Positions 57,508 to 64,000 of a stretch of DNA of 64,000 nt are shown here, one piece after another. Source of the DNA: Pseudophaeobacter sp. EL27 (lineage in GTDB: Bacteria; Pseudomonadota; Alphaproteobacteria; Rhodobacterales; Rhodobacteraceae); contig NZ_OMPQ01000008.1 of the NCBI RefSeq assembly GCF_900313025.1, positions 227,432 to 291,431 of the forward strand, in the 5' to 3' direction. The position numbers and the translations under genes were made by a program. The stretch's first letter is position 1; the number at the start of each line of letters is the position of its first letter. The notes under the pieces were generated by a model. That model was not told the DNA's origin, did no database searches, and saw only the letters and a list, made by a program, of their open reading frames with translations.

Positions 57508-58242
57508 TCACCAACGCGGGTCATCCAGCTCCAGATCATAGCGTCGCGGCATCAGCCCGGCCTGAAACCAGATAACAAAACTCTGAATGGAGAAAACCGG
57601 CAGGCCAGTCGCCCGGCGCAGATCGCGTGCATAGGGCACCATATTGGTGCACTCCAGCACAATCGCGCCCAGATCCGGGTTGTTCGCCACAAGTGCCCGC
57701 GCACCATCAATCATGTCCAGTCGACAGGCCTCAAAATCGATTGCAGCCACATCCCCCAGAATATCGCGGGTAAAACATCTGAGACCATCTGTTCCGCCAA
57801 CGGGCGTATCCTCTGGCGCGCCCGCAGCTCGCAGATGCGCAGGTGTCAGTGTCTCTTTGGAAATGGTCAAAACGCCAACCCGTTGGCCCGCTGGCAGCAG
57901 CGCCTGCACCATGGGCACCTGCATCAAAGAGGAGGTCGCCACAGGGACGCCCAGCGCCGCCTTTACCTGATCCTGGATCAGCGCCAGAAAGCCACAGTTG
58001 GTGGTGATGCCATCACAGCCCATAGCCACCAGATCCCGGCCGGCTTCGATAAAGAGATCCACCAGCTTTGTCGGATCATTGCGCACCACCAGATCCGGCG
58101 TAGCCCCACGTACCACCCGGTAATGCACCGGAAAATCCCAGGTCATGGCATTGCCCATATCCCCGTGAATACGGGGGAATTGTGTCTCCAGCATCAGGAT
58201 TCCCACTGCGGCCCCATAGACCGTCTTGCCACCCTGTTCCAT
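57508..58242 (-). CDS. Aspartate/glutamate racemase-family protein
   Basis: The 244-residue product has the two catalytic Cys regions ITTNCGFLALIQDQV and IVLECTNMVPYARDL, and GVLTISKETLTPAHL. Spacing fits the Asp/Glu/hydantoin racemase superfamily. It is transcribed with the FCD regulator gene upstream (43-bp gap) and likely acts on an amino acid or related acid. Confidence 0.88.
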   Translation of the reverse strand: MEQGGKTVYGAAVGILMLETQFPRIHGDMGNAMTWDFPVHYRVVRGATPDLVVRNDPTKLVDLFIEAGRDLVAMGCDGITTNCGFLALIQDQVKAALGVPVATSSLMQVPMVQALLPAGQRVGVLTISKETLTPAHLRAAGAPEDTPVGGTDGLRCFTRDILGDVAAIDFEACRLDMIDGARALVANNPDLGAIVLECTNMVPYARDLRRATGLPVFSIQSFVIWFQAGLMPRRYDLELDDPRW

Positions 58243-58285
58243 CCCGTCTCCTTCGATGTCCTAACTTGCGCCCCTGCTCTGTGAC

Positions 58286-58981
58286 CTAACTCTCGTCAGG
58301 CACATAGAGCTGCGAAAAGGCGATGCGCACCGCCTCGGTAGCCTCTTCCCGGCGTTTTTCTATGTGGTTGCGCAGTGCTTGGGTTGCGGCTTCCACGTCC
58401 CGCGCTGCCAGCCCCTGCAACACCTGCCGATGGGCCGAAATATCACCCGGTGCACGGCCCTCCGATTGATCGCGCATCCGCTTCAGATCAATCAAGCGAA
58501 TGTATCTTATTCGCCCGTTCAGGTTCTTCAGCATCCGTTGCAGCTCGCTATTGCCCGACAATTGCACCAGTCGGTTGTGAAAGCTCTCGTCCAGCGCCAA
58601 TAGCTCTTCCAACTCGGTGGCGCTTTCGTATTCGGGCTCCATCCGGTCCAGATAATCGGAAAACCCGGTGATATCCGCATCAGAGGCGCGCAGACAAGCG
58701 CTCCGCAGGGCCTCACACTCAATCGCCACACGCGCCTCGTAAAGGTCAAGAATATAGCTCGGTGTCAGGGGGCGGCAAAAAAAGCCCCGGTTGATTTGAA
58801 AGATCAGGAACCCCTCAGCGACCAGCCGGTTCAGCGCCTCACGCAGCGGCGTGCGACTGGCGCCCAGCACTTCTGACAGGGCGCTCTCATTGATCCGCTG
58901 ATCGGGTTTGAAGGCAAAATCCGCTGCCATTCTGCGCAGCGCCTCATAGACCCGATCAACATTGCTTTCCCGTTTGGCCAT
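58286..58981 (-). CDS. GntR-family regulator with FCD domain
   Basis: The 231-residue product has an N-terminal winged helix (NESALSEVLGASRTPLREAL, then NRLVAEGFLIFQINRGFF) and an all-helical FCD domain (YEARVAIECEALRSACLRAS, LDESFHNRLVQLSGNSELQR with metal-binding Asp/His). These regulators sense organic acids. It diverges from the TPP enzyme gene and probably binds at 59064-59075. Confidence 0.9.
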   Translation of the reverse strand: MAKRESNVDRVYEALRRMAADFAFKPDQRINESALSEVLGASRTPLREALNRLVAEGFLIFQINRGFFCRPLTPSYILDLYEARVAIECEALRSACLRASDADITGFSDYLDRMEPEYESATELEELLALDESFHNRLVQLSGNSELQRMLKNLNGRIRYIRLIDLKRMRDQSEGRAPGDISAHRQVLQGLAARDVEAATQALRNHIEKRREEATEAVRIAFSQLYVPDES

Positions 58982-59063
58982 CTCGCCCTGCCCCTATCGT
59001 GCCCGGTGCCGATTTGGCGCCAAACTAGAGCAGGCTTGACTTGTCCGCAATAATGAATTCCAA

Positions 59064-59075
59064 ACTGTATACAAT
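59064..59075. promoter_or_regulatory. Candidate operator for the GntR/FCD regulator
   Basis: ACTGTATACAAT is one base from the perfect palindrome ATTGTATACAAT, a common GntR/FCD-family site. It lies in the divergent promoter region. Confidence 0.6.
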
Positions 59076-59146
59076 TATGAATGCAAATTCACGATTCCAC
59101 CTGATGGCGGCCATCGAGACTTAAAACCCAAGACCGGGAGAGCAAT

Positions 59147-60838
59147 ATGAGCAATTCAATGAACGGTGCCGAGGCCATGGTGCGGATGCTGGAAGCCCAT
59201 GGCGTGCGCCACATCTTTGGCCTCTGCGGTGATACCACCCTGCCCTTTTATGACGCCATGAATGGGCTGGACCACGGCATTACCCATGTGCTCACCCGAG
59301 ATGAGCGCAGCGCCACCTATATGGCCGATGCCTATTCGCGTGTCTCAGGTCGCCCCGGCGTGGCCGAGGGCCCCTCAGGTGGCGGCGCCACCTATATCCT
59401 GCCTGGTCTCATAGAAGCCTCGGAAAGTTCCTATGCGGTGCTTGGCATCACCACCGATATCTCGGTTGCGTCTTACGGAAAATACCCGCTGACAGAGGTC
59501 GACCAGGAGGCCCTGATGCGGCCCTTGACCAAGTGGAACACGGTGATCAAGCAGTCCCAGCACATTCCACGGATGGTGCGCACCGCCTTCAAGGCAATGA
59601 CCACAGGCCGTTCCGGTGCCGCCCACCTCGGCCTGCCCTATGATGTGCAATATGATGCGGTTGACCCTGCCGACATCTGGGCAGATCCCAAACATCACAG
59701 TTACCCGGCCTATCCGCAGTCCCCCGAACCCGGCGCTGCCGAGGCGGCAATTGATGCAATCCTGTCGGCCAAATATCCGCTGATCATCTGCGGTGGCGGC
59801 ATTGTGATTGCGGGCGCGATGGAAGAACTCTCTCGCCTTGCCACCCGCCTTGATATTGCTGTCGCCACCTCGATTTCAGGTCAGGGATCTCTGGCGGAAA
59901 CCCATGCAAACTGCCTCGGTGTTGTTGGTTCCAATGGCGGCACTGATGAAACCTGGGAGATGATGCAGGCTGCTGATCTGGTCGTCTTCATGGGCTGTCG
60001 CGCCGGCTCAACCACAACCTCGCGCTGGGAGGCCCCGGCACCCGGCACCCGAGTCGTACATTTTGACAATGACCCGATGGTGATTGGCGCCAATTACCGC
60101 ACCGAGGTCGGCGTGGTGGGCGATCTGCGACTATCACTGGCCGCCGTCAACGCCGAGCTGGACCGTCGCGATCAAGGAGGCGCCACTTTTGGAGGGGCCG
60201 CTGCCATTGCCGACATCAAGGCGCGCAAGTTTGAAGCTTTTAGCCATCTTGCTCAAAGCACGCAGGCGCCAATCCGCCCCGAACGTGTGGTCGATACCCT
60301 GATGAAGGTGCTGCCACCAGATGCCACTGTGGTCTCCGATCCTGGCACCAGCTGCCCCTATTTCTCCGCCTACTACCAATTACAGCAGCCCGGACGCTAT
60401 TTCATCACCAACCGGGCCCATGGGGCGCTAGGCTACGCGCTCTCTGCCTCCCTCGGCGCCTGGTTTGCACGGCCTGCATCCAAAACCGTGGCCCTGATGG
60501 GGGATGGCTCCTTTGGATTTACCGTGGGCGAGCTGGAAACCGTCTGTCGCGCCCGGGCGCCGATCACATTTGTGGTTTTCTCCAATTCCAATTTTGGCTG
60601 GATCAAGGCTAGCCAGTTTGCCGACAAAGACGCTCGCTATTACAACGTCGACTTTAATCGCACCGATCACGCCGCCATCGCCGCAGCCTATGGCGTCAAA
60701 AGCTGGCGTGTAGAGAACCCCGAAGACCTAGAGCGCGTGATGCGTGAGGCGGTCAATCACGACGGCCCAACACTGGTCGATGTGGTGTGCCAGGCCCTGG
60801 AAGAAAGCAATGCCCCTGTTCGGCGCTGGATGGGGTGA
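59147..60838 (+). CDS. Thiamine-diphosphate-dependent enzyme (acetolactate synthase-like)
   Basis: The 563-residue product has the three TPP-enzyme domains: N-terminal PYR part with the catalytic Glu (LTRDERSATYMADAYSRVSG), a central domain (YPLIICGGGIVIAGAMEELS) and the C-terminal PP part with GDGSFGFTVGELETV and NSNFGW, the GDG-N metal site. Substrate specificity cannot be read from motifs; decarboxylation of a 2-oxo acid fits the neighbouring racemase and oxidase. AGGGAGA-type site precedes the ATG. Confidence 0.88.
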   Translation: MSNSMNGAEAMVRMLEAHGVRHIFGLCGDTTLPFYDAMNGLDHGITHVLTRDERSATYMADAYSRVSGRPGVAEGPSGGGATYILPGLIEASESSYAVLGITTDISVASYGKYPLTEVDQEALMRPLTKWNTVIKQSQHIPRMVRTAFKAMTTGRSGAAHLGLPYDVQYDAVDPADIWADPKHHSYPAYPQSPEPGAAEAAIDAILSAKYPLIICGGGIVIAGAMEELSRLATRLDIAVATSISGQGSLAETHANCLGVVGSNGGTDETWEMMQAADLVVFMGCRAGSTTTSRWEAPAPGTRVVHFDNDPMVIGANYRTEVGVVGDLRLSLAAVNAELDRRDQGGATFGGAAAIADIKARKFEAFSHLAQSTQAPIRPERVVDTLMKVLPPDATVVSDPGTSCPYFSAYYQLQQPGRYFITNRAHGALGYALSASLGAWFARPASKTVALMGDGSFGFTVGELETVCRARAPITFVVFSNSNFGWIKASQFADKDARYYNVDFNRTDHAAIAAAYGVKSWRVENPEDLERVMREAVNHDGPTLVDVVCQALEESNAPVRRWMG

Positions 60839-61190
60839 GATGCACCTCGAACAGGCTCTGGGAGAGCCTTTTAGGGCCGAACGGGCGGAGCCCTGGGGGG
60901 CATGCCGAACGGGGGAGGCGTCAGCGCTCGGCCAACCCGACAAGGCCCTGAAAGCCTCCTCAAGGCCGGAGCATTCTACCAACCAGACCGAACCAGCATC
61001 TGCCCAGATCCAGCAGTCTAGATCTACTCCCTTCAGTTCCGCTCGGGGTGGCCTTGTCAAAAATCCGTTCCCCACCACCCTGGCCACACTCGCCAACCGC
61101 GCCGTGCCTCTGGCACGGCGCTTGGCCCAAGGAGAGAGAGGTAATCTATGATTGCCTTGATCTGCGCGGGAACCCCCTTTTCCGTAAATC
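60839..61190. other. Non-coding gap with a strong hairpin
   Basis: GCGCCGTGCC and GGCACGGCGC pair perfectly around TCT at 61099-61121; no T-run follows on either strand, so it is not a standard terminator. Frames here lack coding support. Confidence 0.4.
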
Positions 61191-62087
61191 TCAATCAACG
61201 CAATAGGGCTCCAGCTCGCATTTCAAAAGCGTCAGGAACTCCTGCCCGATCGAGGACAGCGGTCGGGTGGCGGAGGTGATTACCGCCATTTCCATCAGGA
61301 TCTGCGGGCGAAAGGGCCGCGAGACAAAACCACCCTCCTTGTCAAAATCCAACACAAAGGGATCCAGCAACGCAACTCCCATCCCCTCTTTGACAAAACT
61401 CAGCAGGTTCTTGAACAACTGAGCATGGACCCGGGTTTTCAACGGCACCTCCGCCTGTACAAAGGCCTCGCGGATGCGTCGGTGGGTCATATGGTCAGGC
61501 CCCATGACTAGAAAGGGCGCCCCCTCCAACAGTTCCGGTGTCAGGACCTCATGACGCGTTAAAGGGCTGCCCTCTGGCAGTGCTATGGATGTCTCAACCC
61601 GGATCGGGTGAGCCACAAGCCCGTCATGCAACAGCGGCGTTTCACAAATGCCGATTTCAAACAGGCCAGAGATCACCCATTCCTGGATTTTTGACGAATA
61701 CTGTGACTGGAACGAGATCGACATATCCGGCCGATCCCGGGCAAATTCGGCGATCAACCTGGGCATAAACCCAAAGGACATTGAGTGCTGCGAGGCCACC
61801 TGCAGCTGGCCCGCCTTTTTGTTTTGCAGATCAATCACCGCCTGGGTCACATGATCAAAACCACGCACCACCGTGTCGATCTCGCGAAACAGCAGGTTGG
61901 CCTCCGGCGTCGCCCGTAGCCGCCCGCGCTCACGCTCAAACAGTTTGAACCGGGTCTGCCGTTCCAACTGATGCAAAAGATTGGATATCGCAGGCTGCGA
62001 TATCCCCAAGAGCGACGCAGCTCCGGTCACGGTGCCGGTCTCGATCACCGAATGAAAGGCCTGCAACTGTCTAAAACGTAGGTTCAT
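61191..62087 (-). CDS. LysR-family transcriptional regulator
   Basis: The 298-residue product starts at MNLRFRQLQAFHSVIETGTV (a GTG at 62102 is possible). Winged helix GAASLLGISQPAISNLLHQL is followed by the two-lobed effector domain (GQLQVASQHSMSFGFMPRLI; VKEGMGVALLDPFVL). It is divergent from the oxidase gene at 62261 and probably activates it and the TRAP genes in response to their substrate. Confidence 0.92.
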   Translation of the reverse strand: MNLRFRQLQAFHSVIETGTVTGAASLLGISQPAISNLLHQLERQTRFKLFERERGRLRATPEANLLFREIDTVVRGFDHVTQAVIDLQNKKAGQLQVASQHSMSFGFMPRLIAEFARDRPDMSISFQSQYSSKIQEWVISGLFEIGICETPLLHDGLVAHPIRVETSIALPEGSPLTRHEVLTPELLEGAPFLVMGPDHMTHRRIREAFVQAEVPLKTRVHAQLFKNLLSFVKEGMGVALLDPFVLDFDKEGGFVSRPFRPQILMEMAVITSATRPLSSIGQEFLTLLKCELEPYCVD

Positions 62088-62112
62088 CCCCCCATGTATC
62101 ACTTTTCCTTAT

Positions 62113-62136
62113 GGATGACATCCAAATTTATATTTG
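62113..62136. promoter_or_regulatory. Candidate LysR binding region
   Basis: GGAT-GAC-ATCC and CAAATTTATATTTG (62123-62136) are adjacent inverted repeats in the divergent intergenic region. The second has the T-N11-A form of LysR sites. Confidence 0.5.
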
Positions 62137-62260
62137 AAATGATGTGCCTGGCTGGGCATGGTCAGGGAAAGACCGGTACTGCAACAGGGCGAGGCATACG
62201 CGATATGCACAGCCTCCTGCTTCTTCCCGCGTCTCCAAGAACGTAAACAAAGCGACGCGA

Positions 62261-63502
62261 ATGAAAACAGAACATATTATCATTGTCGGCGCAGGTATTG
62301 TGGGCGCTGCCACGGCGCTTTGGCTGAAGCGGGCTGGACAAGAGGTCACGCTGATCGACAAGGGTGAGCCCGGCATGGGCGCCTCCTATGGCAATGGCTG
62401 CCTGCTGGCCAGCTGCGCCATGGTGCCTGTGACAACGCCCGGCTTGATCCCCAAGGGACCAAAGTACCTGCTGGATCCAAAATTCCCCCTGTTCATGCGC
62501 TGGGGATACACGCCCAAACTGCTGCCCTGGCTGATGAAATACCTCTCCCACGCCAATGACAGCGACACCCGTCGCATTGCCAAATCGTTAACCCATATTG
62601 TCGGCGACAGTGTTGAACAGCACCAGGCCCTGACTGCGGGCACTCCTGCGGCAAAATGGATCAAAGAGACCGATTATAACTTTGCCTATAAAGACCGTGC
62701 CGCCTTTGACGCGGACGCCTATGTCTGGGCGCTGCGCCGCGAGGCGGGATTTGTCCCTGAAATCATCGAGGGCGCGGCGGTTCAAGAGCACGAACCGATC
62801 CTGGGCAAGAACACCTCTCTTCTGGCGGTGAACAAAAATCATGGCTTTATCCTGAACCCTGCCAATTACGTCAAAGATCTGGTCAAGCTGCTGGTCGAGA
62901 TGGGTGGCACCTTCCTCCAGGCTGAGGTCAAGGATTTCGACCTCAGCGGGGGGCGCATTTCAGCCGTCGAGACCGATCAGGGGCGCATTGACTGTGACAA
63001 GGCGGTGATCTCTGCCGGGATCTGGTCCAAGCCCCTGATGCAGAAACTGGGGCTCAAAGTGCCGATGGAGGCCGAACGCGGCTATCACATCCTATTCAAA
63101 TCCCCCAGCATTACCCCCCGCTATCCGATGATGGTGGCAGCTGGCAAATTTGTTGCCACCCCGATGGATCAGGGGCTGCGCTGTGCAGGTGTGGTAGAGT
63201 TTGGCGGCCTGGATGAGACCCCGTCCAAGGCGCCGCTGGCCCTGCTGCGCCGTACTGTGGCTGAGACCTTTCCGCAGATGCAGGCCGTTGAGGAGGAAGA
63301 ATGGCTCGGCTTTCGCCCTGCCCCTACCGATAGCCTGCCGCTGATTGGCGAGGTCGCAGCCTCAGGTGTCTTTACCGCCTTTGGCCATCACCACATCGGC
63401 CTGACTGGCGGCGCAAAAACCGGGCGTATGGTGGCCAGTCTGATTACCGACCAGCCCATGAACCTTGACATGCGCCCCTTTGAGCCGGATCGTTTCGCCT
63501 AA
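62261..63502 (+). CDS. DadA-like FAD-dependent amino acid oxidoreductase
   Basis: The 413-residue product starts at MKTEHIIIVGAGIVGAATAL (GxGxxG). ASYGNGCLLASCAMVPVTTP, HGFILNPANYVKDLVKLLVE and EEEWLGFRPAPTDSLPLIGE, then FGHHHIGLTGGAKTGRMVAS, match D-amino acid dehydrogenases. It oxidises an amino acid with electrons passed to the membrane. It precedes the TRAP receptor gene by 66 bp. Confidence 0.9.
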   Translation: MKTEHIIIVGAGIVGAATALWLKRAGQEVTLIDKGEPGMGASYGNGCLLASCAMVPVTTPGLIPKGPKYLLDPKFPLFMRWGYTPKLLPWLMKYLSHANDSDTRRIAKSLTHIVGDSVEQHQALTAGTPAAKWIKETDYNFAYKDRAAFDADAYVWALRREAGFVPEIIEGAAVQEHEPILGKNTSLLAVNKNHGFILNPANYVKDLVKLLVEMGGTFLQAEVKDFDLSGGRISAVETDQGRIDCDKAVISAGIWSKPLMQKLGLKVPMEAERGYHILFKSPSITPRYPMMVAAGKFVATPMDQGLRCAGVVEFGGLDETPSKAPLALLRRTVAETFPQMQAVEEEEWLGFRPAPTDSLPLIGEVAASGVFTAFGHHHIGLTGGAKTGRMVASLITDQPMNLDMRPFEPDRFA

Positions 63503-63568
63503 CGATTGTAGAACAACCCAATCAATAAAAAGCTGAAAACAGCAAAACCAACCACCAGGGAGACAACT

Positions 63569-64000
63569 ATGACTGCTAAATTCTCACTCAAAATGACCCT
63601 CACGGCTTCTGCGCTGGCACTTGCGGCCTCAAGCGCCACTGCGGAAAACTGGGATATGCCGATGGCCTATGCCGCGACCAATTTCCACTCTGAGATGGGC
63701 GTGGTTTTTGCCGATAAGGTGCGCGACTACACAGGCGGTGACATCGACATCACCGTTCATGCCGGGGGCTCCCTGTTCAAGGGCGGCGAGATCAAACGCG
63801 CGGTACAGACAGGCCAAGCCCCCATTGGGGAACGTTTCATGTCCGCCCATGCCAATGAGGCGCCGCTCTTGGGTTGGGATAACCTGCCCTTTGTTGCCAC
63901 CACCTATGCGGACAACGAAAAACTGTGGCACGCCGCCAAGGATCGGGTGAACGCTCAGCTCTCTGACCTCAATCTGGTGGCGCTTTATACCTGCCCATGG
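63569..64000 (+). CDS. TRAP transporter solute-binding protein (DctP type), cut by window edge
   Basis: From ATG 63569 the frame stays open to the edge (144 codons). It has a signal peptide (MTLTASALALAASSATA, cleaved before ENWDMPMAYA) and the DctP fold start: FHSEMGVVFADKVRDYTGGD, HAGGSLFKGGEIKRAVQTGQ. It should deliver the substrate of the DadA-like enzyme to permease genes beyond the window. Confidence 0.85.
   Translation, partial: MTAKFSLKMTLTASALALAASSATAENWDMPMAYAATNFHSEMGVVFADKVRDYTGGDIDITVHAGGSLFKGGEIKRAVQTGQAPIGERFMSAHANEAPLLGWDNLPFVATTYADNEKLWHAAKDRVNAQLSDLNLVALYTCPW

Noticed and set aside
60744-61151. 135-codon + strand frame after the TPP enzyme
   Set aside because: Starts inside the TPP gene; the residual part is low-complexity without a ribosome site.

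Overview
The window reads as a chromosome segment of an alphaproteobacterium of the Rhodobacteraceae (Roseobacter group; Phaeobacter/Ruegeria/Leisingera-like by overall feel, not proven). The support is a GC-rich core with a SPOR lipoprotein, D-Ala-D-Ala carboxypeptidase, tmk, holB, tatD and metallo-hydrolase run, TRAP transporter genes, and typical Rhodobacteraceae families. Core genes are confined to about 41.9-48.8 kb and 50.5-64 kb. The rest is accessory DNA.

Region 1 (1-20.6 kb) is a lambda-like prophage cut by the left edge. A leftward early operon (genes at 2083 to 403, then a partial cytosine methyltransferase at the edge) starts from a promoter whose spacer is an operator. A CI-like repressor (8870-9214) and a rightward early operon diverge around three copies of the same operator. 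Between the two operator clusters, where lambda keeps rexAB, lies a 6 kb cargo block: a DUF6602 protein, a 5'-nucleotidase-like HAD protein, a membrane-protein pair and a large TPR protein, with dispersed repeats in the gaps. The rightward operon carries a replication gene with iteron-like repeats, a MazG-like protein, a GapR-like protein, a DUF1064 nuclease, a methyltransferase fold and a NusG-like factor. A second, opposite-strand cargo block follows: a trypsin-like protease plus a tight three-gene unit with a PD-(D/E)XK protein. Then come HNH, terminase small and terminase large genes. An IS3-family element truncates the large terminase and no head or tail genes follow, so the prophage is defective.

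Region 2 (21.8-27.9 kb) is a patchwork: an SDR gene, a serine recombinase, an unlisted 58-aa membrane protein, ArdA antirestriction, an AT-rich three-gene cassette (membrane protein, GAF-like protein, small protein) flanked by imperfect repeats, and truncated TAXI-TRAP genes. Region 3 (28-35.6 kb) has a glycosyltransferase converging on a seven-gene, fully overlapping operon for a CDP-linked, probably C-methylated deoxysugar.

Region 4 (35.8-41.8 kb) is a composite-transposon-like unit. Two 793-bp, internally deleted IS5-type elements in the same orientation bracket Lrp, LysE, FAD/NAD(P)-binding and PhzF genes, and the second copy sits in an RTX gene remnant. A 157-bp derivative of the same element lies at 49.2 kb beside a broken integrase next to tRNA-Ser(UGA). 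The right end (56.5-64 kb) holds a transporter, an Asp/Glu-racemase-family protein, a GntR/FCD regulator, a thiamine-diphosphate enzyme, a LysR regulator, a DadA-like oxidase and a TRAP solute receptor, which look like uptake and breakdown of an amino-acid-like compound.
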